A stretch of DNA of 64,000 nt from Xenoacremonium recifei (taxonomy: Eukaryota; Ascomycota; Sordariomycetes; Hypocreales; Nectriaceae), in contig WOFQ01000019.1 in NCBI GenBank assembly GCA_012184525.1, positions 516,047-580,046 of the forward strand. Reading direction: 5' to 3'. Both the position numbers and the translations under genes were made by a program. This document shows, one piece after another, positions 45,950 through 57,334 of this stretch. The notes under the pieces were generated by a model. That model did not search any database and had not been told where the DNA came from. It was given only the letters and a program-made list of their open reading frames with translations. Position 1 is the stretch's first letter; every line of letters begins with the position of its first letter.

Positions 45950-46875
45950 ATTGGGGAGGGTTTATCGGCGGAAAGTGGTCGCGGCAGCCAAGGGACGGAC
46001 GGTGGTGCGATCGATGTGTTTTGTTGGCTACTTCGCGGTCATTGACAGGTGTTGGAAAGCTGAAGCTGGCCGCCGCCTAGGAGCGGACAGGGGGCCGTAA
46101 TTGAAACGTGACCTCAGGCGAGTACCGAAGGTGGAGAACTTGGAAGGGAAGGCGGTCAGAGATGGCATAACATGTAAGGTACGGTTCCAACGTCATTCCC
46201 TGCGGCTCGCACTGAAGTTGCGGGGCCATCTTTCAACACCAAAATTCCAACTCCCTTTCCATCACAATAGCTAAGTGAGGTACAGAACTGCTCGATCAAA
46301 TCTCCCAGTTCATGTTAAAAATTTGTAAGCAGGTGAATTTGAAATCAAGAATCCTGATTACCACGAACAAATTCTTCAAGTCCCTGTTATTGTTACTCTC
46401 CTAAACCAGAAAATGACTTCTGTAGTTATTTAATTGTCTCGATATTTGTTCTGGTAGTGTTATACAAGATGCCGAGTTCGAACCCAGATAATTGGAATAT
46501 CTCGCTACCTATGATGCCATAGATATGGGGACCATGAGTAAATGTGTCATAGGGTGGTTGGCGCCAACTTGATGGGGCGAGTCTCCGCGGCCCGCGGGTT
46601 GTATAATAACGAGCCCTATCGCGATACCGCGGATTCCGTGGATTCGAGTGTCGTCTAAGGATTCGATAGTGAACTTGGCGGCGCGGCGATACACATGACG
46701 AAGCCTGTTGGTATTCACCCGGTCTTGTCTTTTTAGTAGAGAGGACCTCCAAATAAAAATCCAGGTAATTAAAAGCCAGTGTGCTACCAAAGAACTGGGG
46801 CTCAAATATCCTAAGCGACGGCCTATCATCAAACCACAAAGAAACTCATATATACTATCTTTCTTACCTTCGACG
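45950..46875. other. Intergenic region upstream of dialkylglycine decarboxylase
   Basis: About 925 bp divergent region between yip1 and the decarboxylase. It holds the CCGCGG cluster. A GTTCGAACCC at about 46473 resembles a tRNA B box but has no matching arms. Confidence 0.5.
46585..46632 (+). promoter_or_regulatory. Cluster of three CCGCGG motifs upstream of dialkylglycine decarboxylase
   Basis: CCGCGG at 46585-46590, 46592-46597 (within CCCGCGGG) and 46627-46632, 245-290 bp before the ATG. CGG/CCG triplets in close symmetry are the usual recognition halves for Zn2Cys6 proteins, and a Zn2Cys6 gene is next door. The same hexamer recurs in the regulator/permease promoter. Confidence 0.45.
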
Positions 46876-48240
46876 ATGACTGTGGTCAATGGCAACTCGT
46901 TAGTTGAGGCATCGACCTCCTACAGTGGTATCGATGAGAACACTCTTCGAGAAAAAGGCCGACAGAATCTTGGAAACATCGGCGCAACTTACCGTGATGA
47001 TATCATCGTCAAAAGTAAGGGGCTATATGCATATACAGCTTCTGGGCACAAGTTCCTCGATTGGACTTCTGGCCAAATGTCCTGTCTTCTTGGCCACGGT
47101 CATCCTGAGGTGGTCAAAGTGATCGCAGATCATGCCGCCAACCTCGATCATTTGTTTTCTGGAATGTTATCACCACCAGTAATCTCGCTGGGCGAACGGC
47201 TTTGCAGCATGCTCCCGCCAGGCCTAGACAAGGCATTCTTCCTCTCAACAGGAGGTGAGAGTAATGAGGCCGCAATCAAACTTGCCAAGATGTATACTGG
47301 TAAATTCGAGGTTGTAGGGCTAGGAGCAAGCTGGCATGGCATGACAGCTCAGGCACTTGGGGTCCAGTATCGATACGGACGTAAAGGCCATGGCCCCAAT
47401 ATGCCAGGCATGTTTGCCCTCCCTGCCCCCAATGCGTACCGATCTATCTTTCGTCACCCAGACGGATCCTATGACTGGGAAAAAGAGATGATGCATGGGT
47501 GGGCCATGATTGACATGCAATCATGTGGTTCCCTAGCAGCTTGTATTGTGGAATGCATCCAATCCTCCGCCGGAATTCACGTCTTACCGCCAGGCTATCT
47601 GAAGGTTTTGAAACGAGAGTGCGAGAAACGAGGCATGCTGCTCATTGTGGATGAGGCACAAACAGGCATTGGGCGAAGCGGAGACCTGATGGCAATCTTT
47701 CATGAACAGATCGTACCGGATATCGTCACGTTGAGTAAGACTTTGGGAAACGGAATGCCCCTCAGTGCAGTGGTGACAAGCACTGAAATCAACGATGATT
47801 GCGCAGAGAAGGGCTTTTGCATGTACACCACTCATGCGAACGATCCGCTTCCTTGCGCTGTAGGAGACAAGGTCCTTGAGATTGTGATGCGAGACAACCT
47901 TGCGGAGAATTCAAGGCAGATGGGGAAAATTCTGCACCAAGGCCTCAAAGAGCTTCAGCAAAGATTTGGCTGCATTGGAGATATTCGAGGCAGAGGCCTG
48001 ATGGCAGGTGTTGAGATCGTGGCTGACCGGGAGATCAGGGCACCCGCCGTCAAGTTAGGTAAAGAAGTGGCTGAAAGGGCATTCACACTCGGTCTGTGGG
48101 CGAATCTCTCCAGCGACTCTTACTTCAGCGGTGCCTTGCGCATTGCGCCGCCTATCACCACATCGGAGAAGGAGATCCGCGAGGGGCTTCGCATTTTAGG
48201 GGAAGCCTTAGCCACAACACCAGGTACTATGCCACTTTGA
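46876..48240 (+). CDS. 2,2-Dialkylglycine decarboxylase (PLP class III aminotransferase family)
   Basis: A single exon of 454 residues. It resembles bacterial dialkylglycine decarboxylase (DGD) along its length: LDWTSGQMSCLLGHGHPE, LDHLFSGMLSPPV, STGGESNEAAIKLAK, ASWHGMTAQA, VDEAQTGIGRSG and GALRIAPPIT. Residues matching the DGD active site are visible: Gln67 (bacterial Gln52, which sets decarboxylation apart from plain transamination), Trp153, Asp259, Gln262, PLP-lysine Lys288 in LSKTLGNG, and Arg422. DGD decarboxylates alpha-aminoisobutyrate or isovaline to a ketone and CO2, then passes the amino group to pyruvate. No presequence is obvious. It is convergent with the Zn2Cys6 gene (98 bp) and close to an amino-acid permease. 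An unrelated function within the aminotransferase family is possible but less likely given the Gln. Confidence 0.88.
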   Translation: MTVVNGNSLVEASTSYSGIDENTLREKGRQNLGNIGATYRDDIIVKSKGLYAYTASGHKFLDWTSGQMSCLLGHGHPEVVKVIADHAANLDHLFSGMLSPPVISLGERLCSMLPPGLDKAFFLSTGGESNEAAIKLAKMYTGKFEVVGLGASWHGMTAQALGVQYRYGRKGHGPNMPGMFALPAPNAYRSIFRHPDGSYDWEKEMMHGWAMIDMQSCGSLAACIVECIQSSAGIHVLPPGYLKVLKRECEKRGMLLIVDEAQTGIGRSGDLMAIFHEQIVPDIVTLSKTLGNGMPLSAVVTSTEINDDCAEKGFCMYTTHANDPLPCAVGDKVLEIVMRDNLAENSRQMGKILHQGLKELQQRFGCIGDIRGRGLMAGVEIVADREIRAPAVKLGKEVAERAFTLGLWANLSSDSYFSGALRIAPPITTSEKEIREGLRILGEALATTPGTMPL

Positions 48241-48338
48241 AGAGTTAGGCACATCAAATGATCGGGATAGAACGAGGAGAACTGGAAAGGAATAAATAGG
48301 AAAATTTTCGGTAGTTTCTAAATTTCATCGTCTTCGCA

Positions 48339-50353
48339 TCAGATTTGAGGGAAAACCATATTATCCTGAAAAGCAGAATCCGAAACTAGTGCCTCCAAAG
48401 CCTCGAGATCCAATCCCCCAAAACTGGCGTCGAATTGACGTCTTTGAATGTGATCAAGAATATCGGAATATTGTGTCAAGCAGAGATCACCAATGTCCCA
48501 GCCTCCAGCCTCCTTATGTAACCCGAGAGATATCATCAAATCTCCTGCCAAACTTAAGGCACCATTCCCCGAGAGATCAGATGCTGTATCTTCTAATTCA
48601 ATTGCCGAACGTGTTAGGAATGACATTACGGATGATAAGTAGAACGCTGCTTCTGGTAGCCAAAAGTCTTTGAGTTGAGGCTGACCCAGCTCCTGAACGA
48701 AGAGAACAATCTCTTCAGCTCTTCGCCGCGTGTGGAGGTACTGGTTCATTAGAATTTCGTCTTTTGTATTTACGGTGGTGCCCCTCAAAATCTCGAGGTT
48801 AATCCGGGAATCTAAGAATTGGATAGATAGGAAGGCTAGCCGTAGATTAGCTGCACCTGGAAATCTGAGATCGGAGCCACGAAGCACAATTCTTCGTAGG
48901 TCTCCGCCCGTGGATTCTATCCATGCAGAAAGTCTACTACTGAGGTTACTTTGAGAACTGAGAGGCTGGTGAACCTGATTTATCACTTCCAAGTAATTGC
49001 TTAGAAGGTCAGTGAGGCTTCTCAAGGCTACAAAAACACTAGCAGCCTGTTGGTCCTCAATCGATGAGTTCATGTGGGTTAATAAATGGAGCGTTGGAGC
49101 GGGAACATCGGTATGACAGTCTTGTATGCGAGGAGGGATACCATAGGCTAAGCTCGACCTATAAATGTATTAGGACTTTAGTGTCTTGTATCAATAGAAA
49201 CGGTACTTATGCAACGCACCACCTGTCGTGTATCATGAGAGCCCACCATGTTTTCATCCGAATATGTTTCTCGTCATCTGGAATATCCCAGCCTGATGGA
49301 TCGCGATTCAGGCCTAATGTAAAGGCCATGCTGATGGCAAACCCGAGCTGGCCGGCATTGTTGAATACCAAAGTTGTCGGCCTGCCGCCAACATTGAGAA
49401 GAATGGCAGAAATAGTATGGATGCTAGGACAAAGCCGCAGCTCAGAGTAGAGAGCTTCACTTGCCAGATTCCAGACAAATCTTTGATCTGGCCGCCGTTG
49501 GCTCGATAAGAATGGATCTGAAGACCAGAATGCTAGGCTGTGCGCGTAAAGGCAAGCGAGAAGTGACGGAGAAATGCGCTTCTTCAGATTCGGGTCTTCG
49601 TGATGTTGTAAAAAGTTTTGTTGATTGAACAGCGGTAAACACGGGTTGGCTTTCGTCATGAATCTAGGATCCATACAAAATTAGTGATGAGCCCTCTTCA
49701 GGAGTAAGCATCGCATCCCTGGTCAATCAGTTTACCTACAGCTCCACAAGTCTTGGGATGTAGGGATCAAGAAATTTCTCGATAATCTCAAGTTTTGCTC
49801 TTGCCGGATTCAAGTCAGAATTCACCCCGACTGGTCGGCGTCTTGTCTCGGTGAACACAACAGGGGCAGAAAGCCCACTGGCATTACTAGTCCAGAGAGT
49901 CCTTGCTATGCGAGGTCCACCAAATCCGTCGGCGACTATGTCCGACAATACTTGACTGTCGCTATCAAGAACGGGGCCTAGGAGGCGCTGATTGTTACTG
50001 CTATCTTCTAGAACATCTAGTGTTTGTGAAGTCCGAACGTTTGAACGGCCAAGCGAAACTGGAGGGGTTACAACTGGGATGTCGGAGGAGCATCCTGCAA
50101 GCCGGTCTTGCTTGTCATTAGACGGGGAGCCATATGGACTTCTCGTAGGCACCGTCGTGGGATGTTCGGACTGCGGAGGGGACGACAGGCACCTGGCTGA
50201 AGTTGCTGTACCAGGACGGTTCTGACGGCTGTTTCGGGGGAACTCGCAAGGCGTGCCGTGAGAGCGGCACATCAAACAGGATGACGATGAGCCAGACTCC
50301 AATTTACAGCGCGACTTCCGCCGGCGACACGCAAGACAGGCGGCGCCGCGCAT
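48339..50353 (-). CDS. Zn2Cys6 fungal transcription factor, candidate cluster regulator
   Basis: Exons are 50353-49740, 49663-49220 and 49158-48339, giving 625 residues. The binuclear zinc cluster sits at the very N-terminus: ACLACRRRKSRC, then CLMCRSHGTPC (Cx2Cx6Cx9Cx2Cx6C). A Ser/Pro-rich linker follows. The middle homology (fungal_trans) region contains CPSIHTISAILLNVGGRPTT, LGLNRDPSGWDIP and the common WWALMIHDRWSSLAYG, which the second splice junction restores. The start at 50353 gives the zinc cluster six residues from the N-terminus; the open frame upstream has no ATG. Its position between the decarboxylase (convergent) and a permease (divergent) suggests a pathway-specific role. The first intron (76 nt) is the least certain join. 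Confidence 0.88.
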
Positions 50354-50913
50354 GTTGGAGGCAAGGGGTGCGGTGCAAGATTGATGTAGCGCAGAAAGGT
50401 CCGGGGACAACCTGTGGTGGTATTGCACGATGACCGCAGTGACTTTGGGAGCTACTTCATGGCCGCGGCGATGGAAGAGCTTAGAAATTTAGTACACAGT
50501 GTTTGTTCCGGCATGAAGCATCTCAACTAAGCCGGTTATGAGTGCACTACGGGCACTCCGCCCGCTACTCTGTCCAATCAAGCTGAAGGATATCAACTGA
50601 CTGGGCACAACTAGTAGTTACTAATATCCGTGCGAATTATCTTCGTCTTTAGGTCCAATCCTTCCCCAATTCCGCGGAGTTTGACTCCGGCCGCGGGATA
50701 GATAGGAATTGCATCTTGCAAGAGGGCGGGCATCTATCTTGATAAGATAGTGCATATTATCGTGTCCTAAAGGAAGTAGACTATGGGTGTTATTAAATGC
50801 AGCTGGAAAGCAGAAGTTGAGTTCATATCATTTTTGAAATTTCAGAGGAGTATAATACACTGCGTCTCTCATATCACCACCATTTGATTCCTCCAAATCA
50901 TCCTATCACCGCC
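50354..50913. other. Divergent promoter region, regulator / permease
   Basis: 560 bp shared by the two genes. Apart from the CCGCGG motifs no other structure was recognised. Confidence 0.5.
50463..50696. promoter_or_regulatory. Three CCGCGG motifs in the regulator/permease divergent promoter
   Basis: CCGCGG at 50463-50468, 50672-50677 and 50691-50696; the last two are 13 bp apart and about 220-240 bp before the permease ATG. The first is near the regulator's own start, which would permit autoregulation. The hexamer is a palindrome expected about 15 times in the window by chance, so the argument rests on clustering. Confidence 0.4.
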
Positions 50914-52612
50914 ATGGGTCAAGTTGGTGATCCTAAGACCATGCCACCGGCCGAAAGTCATGACTCCGGCTCCGGAACAGTTGAAAACGTCGAGAGTCAA
51001 ACTGATATCTCTCATCTCCAAAGAAGCCTCAGCTCGAGACATCTATCCATGATTGGCTTGGGTGCATCCATTGGTTTGGGGTTATGGCTCGGCAGCGGAA
51101 AGAGTCTTTCGACAGGAGGACCAGCTGCGATGTTTATCGGATGTGAGTTACAACCCTCTTTCCAGGATTCAAGTAATCTATGGCAGTCCTCAACTAACAC
51201 TCCTGATTGTGATAAAGATATCCTGTCCGGTACCGTTGTGTGGTCAGTTACTCAGTCGATTGGGGAGATGGCGATTCTGTACCCCCTGCCGTCAGCATTT
51301 GTTCAGTGGACGAGCAAGTTTGTCGACCCCGCGGCTGCATTTGCCCTTGGATATTCCTACTGGTTCCATGCTTGGATCACCATTGCCAACGAGCTACAAG
51401 GCGTCCTCACGGTCTTGTCATACTGGAACGCTTCTTCCACGAGAGCTGCCATATTGGTAGCAGTCTGGGCATTCATTATCCTCGTGAACGCATGGGGCGT
51501 CAATGTCTTTGCAGAAGGCGAGGTCGTCGCAGCAGCGATTAAATTCGGCTGGATATTCGTGGCGCTCATCTCCTTCATTGTCATATCCGCTGGAGGAGCC
51601 CCGAATCACCATGCCGTGGGGTTTCATTACTGGAATCAGGATGCTTTCACCAACGGCTTCAAAGGATTCGTGATGATTCTTCCGACCTGCATCTTTGCTA
51701 TGGCCAGCTCGGAAAACATTGGGCTGGTAGTTGCTGAGTCCGCAAATCCCCTCAAGTCGACTCCTTCCGCTGTCAGAGGCGTCTGGGTTCGGCTGAGCCT
51801 CTTCTATGTCCTAGGCGCGCTCGCCATTTCGATTACTGTTGATCCTCACGACCCAGAGTTGTTTGGCGCAACCGGCTCGGGAGCTTCGCCATTTGTCATC
51901 GCTTATCAGAATGCCAAGTTGAAGCCTTTAGCACACATGATGAATGCTATCATCCTGCTATCGGTACTTTCGGCCGGCAGCATTGCCGCCTACGCTGGTT
52001 CCCGTACACTGCTCGGGTTGGCACACCTAGGAATGGCACCGAAGGTACGTCAACATTTTTCTCACGATCACACATAGAATGGGAATTACCGCTGCTAATG
52101 TCCTATAGATCCTTACAAAAGTTGATCAGCGCGGCCGTCCCTGGTTTGCGTTGGCGCCTACTGTCATAGTTGGGGGAGCCTTGTCATTCCTGAACTTGAG
52201 CGAATCAGGAGCAAACGTGTTCACGTGGCTATCCAGTCTGGCATCTCTAACAACCCTATTCAGCTGGTCGATGATCTGTCTATCACACATCCGTATGCGA
52301 CGTGCGTGGAGATTGCAGGGCCGTAGTCCGTCGGAGCTCCCGTGGCGAACTTGGGCCTGGCCATTTGCCGCTTACTGGGGATTGGGAGCTTGTATTCTCC
52401 TTTTTGTGGCGGAATTCTACATCGCTGTCTGGCCGCTAGGATATGAGACGTCAGCAACTCAGTTCTTCTCCCGCTTCGTGTCAGCAATCGCTGTTTTGGC
52501 TGTTTATGTCGGTGCCAAATGCTATTATAGAGGGCGTCGGTGGGTTGACTGTCAAAAGATCGACTTGGATAACGATCGGCGATTCTACGGTCAAGAACAG
52601 GAATTACGGTAG
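50914..52612 (+). CDS. Amino-acid permease of the APC/YAT type
   Basis: Exons are 50914-51142, 51218-52044 and 52109-52612, giving 519 residues with about twelve hydrophobic segments. The fungal amino-acid permease signature is clear: RHLSMIGLGASIGLGLWLGSG followed by GGPAAMFIGY, then SIGEMAILYPLPSAFVQW and FALGYSYWF. A hydrophilic N-terminus of about 45 residues is normal for the family. It should import an amino acid across the plasma membrane by proton symport; given the neighbours, a dialkyl amino acid such as alpha-aminoisobutyrate is a reasonable guess, not shown by sequence. The first intron (75 nt) is a multiple of three with no stop, so an unspliced reading would remain open; splicing gives the conserved FIGYILSG. 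The ATG at 50914 is the first in frame. Confidence 0.9.
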
Positions 52613-53794
52613 TCTTATCTAAGTTCATCAGAAAGCAGCCGTGCTTGTATTATGAATAGCGGTACTGAGAAGCAAGCACCTGCCTTATCATGCTATAGGT
52701 ATTAAAGGTATGCCAAATTACGTAGTTATATGAGAAAGCATCTCGACTCTAGACTTAAACAAGAATCATCCAGGACCATCTTAATCCAAGTTTTTATATG
52801 CTAAATCACATCTCTAATCGCAAAGCCGCAGGGGAATATGGATGGGTACGGGCGTATCATGGGCATTTATTTGTCCAATCCCAACCCCCAAAGTCGCCTC
52901 TTATCCGGGTCTTTAGCCCTAGCCCTAACGTATGACCCTGGCTTATATCCTCAATCTCACCTTATCCATAGCATTGCGATTTGATTCCCGCATCAAGGCC
53001 TGAATACCTAGCGGCGAACGGATCCTTGAGACGAATATTTCACCCACATCTTACGCCTCCAAGCTTTAGTCTCAATTTAATGCTACGGATCAAGGTAATT
53101 GGTCAGTTGTTTAGCATAAAAGCAAGGCCGGGCGGGCCGCGGACCGCCTAGAGTTCAAGAGATAGGTCGGACAGTAGAGTTTTCGATGGAGGATAAGACA
53201 CGTGGAAAAGTAGGAGAATGGCTCCCTTAATAAGGCAAGCGCTTTCTCCACACAAGCTTGGGTGATTGGGAGAATGAGAACTGTTGTTTCTCCTCTTAGG
53301 CTTGAGCTTGGCTTGGCAGGTTACTTCGGTAACCCGGAGTGATAGTGCTTGGGCCACAAGCATTCGTCAGAGCTGCATTATCCCCGTTAAAAAAAGAGCT
53401 ATAGCTAAGCCAAAGACCATCGCTTCATTTCTCTTATATGGAGAGAGATAAGACATAGATGCTGTTTTCCCCCGAGATTGCACCAGATACGTAAATCCGT
53501 AGTTCTTGTTGAGATTGACAGTCCTTGACTCCACAACCCCACGACTGCTCCGTCCAGCGGGGTCGGGCTTACGGATTTACGGACTTGCGGCAGCCACAAC
53601 GGATTAAGTCAGGGAGCAAGCTGATCCAAGGGTTAAACCTGGTGAATGAATTCATCGCCTTGCGATGGCTGTATTGTACCTCCCTCCGTCTCATGTACTT
53701 ATCTCTGTGTCTTGCCAGCTTTGATATGCTCCTATTCCGTGGCATCATCTTTGAAAACAAACAAGGATCGTACATCTCCTGAAGTCAACATACC
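52613..53794. other. Intergenic region with small inverted repeats
   Basis: About 1.2 kb. It contains a perfect hairpin GGTTAC-TTCG-GTAACC (53319-53334) and a 12-bp inverted repeat CGTAAATCCGTA (53490-53501 with 53570-53581). No coding frame is convincing; it may include transposon relics. Confidence 0.45.
53490..53581. repeat. Short inverted repeat upstream of the pseudouridine gene
   Basis: CGTAAATCCGTA at 53490-53501 and its reverse complement at 53570-53581, spaced by 68 bp, about 215-305 bp before the ATG. Confidence 0.4.
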
Positions 53795-56458
53795 ATGGCC
53801 GTTGCTAAAAGCATTATAACGGTCCCTAAAATGGCCAGTCGACGTGTCGTTAGCAACGCCTTAACCAATTGGCGGGCATTCAGCCTGAAGACTGGCAGAC
53901 AGTCTGACGCCTCCTTGGGCGGCGTTGGGGGTCTTCTCCACGTATCTGAAGAAGTCCGAGACGCCATTGCCACGAACAAGCCGGTTGTCGCACTGGAGTC
54001 TACTATTTACACTCACGGCGCGATCGGCGATCTCGGGTTAGAGGAAATTGTTCGTCGCAATGGCGGTGTACCTGCTGTTTGCGGCATCCTTGCTGGTGTG
54101 CCGACTGTCGGCCTTTTGCCACAAGAAATCAATCGGATGATAGATGAGAAGGCTCACAAGGTTTCTCGCAGGGACATTGCTTCTGTGGTTGGCAAGGTAA
54201 GTAAGCTCCTATTCGAGTCTGAGAGAAGTTGTATAGTGACCATCGGGTAAAGGGGTTGCTGGGCATCAAAGAGCACGGTGGAACTACTATTTCAGGCACA
54301 ATGATCCTGGCGCAACTTGCCGGAATCCGCGTTTTTGCTACTGGAGGTCTTGGAGGCGTCCATCGCGGTGCTGAAGACTCCATGGACATATCCGCAGACC
54401 TGACAGAGCTCGGACGAACTCGAGTGGCAGTTGTTGCGTCTGGCTGCAAGGGCTTCCTGGATATAGAGCGAACCTTGGAGTTTCTGGAAACGCACGGCGT
54501 TGTCGTGTCGACATTCCTCCGAGGTCGAGCCCCCGATCAGGTCACATTTCCAGGTTTCTGGGCCCGCGATAGCGGCTACATGACCCCATCCACAGTTACA
54601 GACGAGGAGGAGGCTGCGGCAATCATCTATGCTCAGGAGAAGATGCAAATTGAGTCGGGCATGTTGTTTGCAAACCCGGTTACCGAACAGGACTCTATCC
54701 CCCAGGCTGAGACGGAGGCGATCGTGGAGCAGGCAGTTGCTGAGTCTAAAGCACAGGGGATATCTGGTAGTCAGAATTCGCCCTTCATTCTACAGCGAAT
54801 CAAGGAACTTTCGCAAGGGAGGAGTGTCGCAGCCAACCTTTCCCTGGTTCGAACCAATACTGAGGCCGCTACTAAGATTGCAGTAGCACTATCTAAAATT
54901 CTGAGTGCGAATCTTGTTGCTGGAAAAGAGTAAGGGATTTCTCGAGACACGATCTGAACCCTTGTACACTTATTCTAGAGCCTGACTGTGTATTAAGTAG
55001 TGCTGCCGCCCGACTAATACACTCCATGCCGACCAGATCCCAAAATTCGAAACCGGAGGTACGGAACACTCCCCCAGAGAACATAATGTCGGACTGTCAT
55101 CCACGCTATGTCTTGTGAATTTACAGAGCCTTACTAGCGTGAATCATTCGTGTAGATGTTGTCCCGGGCAGATATCTTGGTTGCTGGTTCTGTCGCAGTG
55201 GACCTTAGCTGTGACTACAAGAGCGCTATTGGAGAGGAGAGCGCACAGCCGCATCTCTACACATCCAACCCAGCGCGAATCAGCCAGTCTGTAGGTGGTG
55301 TCGGGCGTAATGTTGCTCTCGCCGCTCATAGAGTTAGCTCTGGTCAGGGGGTCCGGTTTCTCAGCAGGGTTGCTGATGATTTGTGAGTCCTGATATCCGC
55401 TTATGGAAGTTTTGCCGACTTGGCCTTCTCACATATAACTTCTTTCCAGAGCAGGAAAGTTCGTCGTCTCCTCCCTGTCCTCGGTAGGGATGGATGTGTC
55501 TGGCATTGAGAGAGTCAATAATGTGTATCAGGGAAATGCTGTCAGGACTGCTGAGTACATCGCTATCAACGGATCGAACAAAAATCTCTTCCTAGCCATG
55601 GCAGACATGAGCATTTTTGACTCGAACACTGGCCCTAATGACTGGGACCGCATAATTTCTCAATCCAAACCAAAGTGGCTAGTCGTGGATGCCAATTGGA
55701 GTCCTTTAGACATCGCATCGTTGACGAGAGCAGCGAACTCAAATGGTGCACGGGTCGCCTTCGAACCCGTTTCGCAGATCAAGTCCGAGCGACTCTTTCA
55801 TGAAAAGAACCATCTCTGCGTGTTCCCTCATCAAAGCATCGAGCTGTCGACTCCAAACCAGTATGAGCTTGGGTCCATGCATAAGGCTGCGACTAGAAAC
55901 GGCTTTTTAAGGGCTTCGCAGTGGTCAACTGTTTATAGCGCTGTCAACACACCTGATTCGAAAGCGCACTTGTTGACATTGGCATCGCAACACAACCTCG
56001 ACATCAACATGCTTCATCAGATGACTGAGCTTTTACCTTATATTCCTACCATGGTCACCAAACTGGGTTCGAAAGGAGCGATTGTTGCTCAGATTGTTCC
56101 TCCGCATGATCCAAAATTTCGTGATCCAATTGAAAGTCAGAACATATTTTGGCCAACTCTTGCTTTGGAAAAGAGCGATGTCGGCGGAGTCTACATAAAG
56201 TTCTACCAACCAGTGGAGACTGTAGATGATGTGGTCTCGGTGAACGGAGCTGGCGATACATTTCTCGGTGTACTTATTGCAGGGTTGGCTAGTGGTGGCA
56301 AGATAGAGAACCTCATCGATGTGGCACAAAGGGGAGCAATAATGACTGTACGGAGCCCCGAGTCCGTCAGCCCATCGCTCGGTGCCCTAAAAAAAGACGT
56401 CATGATAGCTGCAAGTTTGGGAATATACAAGCAGTTGAGATCAATGAACGCACTGTAG
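53795..56458 (+). CDS. Bifunctional pseudouridine-5'-phosphate glycosidase / pseudouridine kinase
   Basis: Proposed exons are 53795-54196, 54253-54929, 55037-55058, 55156-55382 and 55450-56458, giving 778 residues. The N-terminal half is a PsuG (IndA-like) glycosidase: VVALESTIYTHG, NGGVPAVCGILAGVPTVGL, GGTTISGTMILAQLAGIRVFATGGLGGVHRG. The C-terminal half is a PfkB kinase (PsuK): ILVAGSVAVDL, GGVGRNVALAAHR and the catalytic NGAGDTFLGVLIAG. The kinase phosphorylates pseudouridine and the glycosidase splits the C-C bond to uracil and ribose-5-phosphate. Fission yeast has a comparable fused protein. The link depends on a 22-nt micro-exon and two inferred introns; otherwise these are two adjacent genes. 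The first residues (MASRRVVSNALTNWRAFSLKT from a second ATG at 53831) look like a mitochondrial presequence. Confidence 0.8.
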
Positions 56459-57334
56459 AACAACTAATTAATATATTTCCATAAAATCCTTTTTGTTAGA
56501 ACACAAGTTGCTCATGATTCTGGGACTTGACGAGGGGACATGCTTTGATTTCCTTGGGTCATATTTGTGATTGGATTAAAGTCAGCGTATCGCCGGTGAC
56601 TGAGCAGGACCAAACCCACTATACGTCTTCAGATATCTTCTTGAAAAGAAGTCGTGCTCAACCTGCAGTACTATGAAAAGGATCATAAAAATTATACGAG
56701 AAACATGTACTTGAGGAGACTCGATTTCGTCCTCCCTCCGTTGACTGAAAATCTATGTAGGGGGTTCATTCAAAAGGAAATGGCTCATTGATTCTGAGAA
56801 TAAAGAGTATTAGCTATAATTATAAAATGAATGTACCTAGAGAATGACGCTAACCTATGATAGATTACATATAGTATTAGTAACTGCTCCCACTTTATCT
56901 CTGATATTATAATATTATATAGATAATAGGTTATAATAATACTTATTTACCAAACTAGGGACATAAAATAATATTATAAACAAAATATATTGATCAGTAT
57001 TATATATGGATATAAATTCCTTTATCTACTTATACATTACCAAACATAATACCCAGTTAACGCTAATATCTATGTGCCTGTCCTACTGCCTAACAAGGAA
57101 CCTTACGATCCGTTGTACCTTCACTATAAGGTAGTTAGGAAGCCAGATCGTTACACTAGGTAGGTGGCCGCAAATAAAACAAGTGCCAGCCCTATCCAAA
57201 CCTTACGTAGTAGCCCTCTAAATACTACGTGATACTCCCCAGAAGTATCTGTTAACTTAGATAGCCAGGTTCTAAGAGACAGCTTTAGACACTGGTCTAC
57301 TAAGAGATATTATAAAGCTTAATAAACTCACCAA
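56459..57334. other. AT-rich convergent intergenic region
   Basis: About 875 bp, strongly AT-rich at 56790-57060 with TAATATTATA-type sequence. A perfect 8-bp hairpin (ACGTAGTA at 57205-57212 with TACTACGT at 57223-57230) is seen. The base composition is consistent with mutated repeat DNA, but I cannot name a parent element. Confidence 0.45.

Noticed and set aside
46473..46482. GTTCGAACCC resembling a tRNA B box
   Set aside because: No pairing T-stem, anticodon arm or acceptor stem can be formed around it.
53319..53334. Perfect TTCG-loop hairpin as a terminator
   Set aside because: Hairpin terminators are a bacterial feature, and no gene ends at this place; it may be coincidence or a relic.
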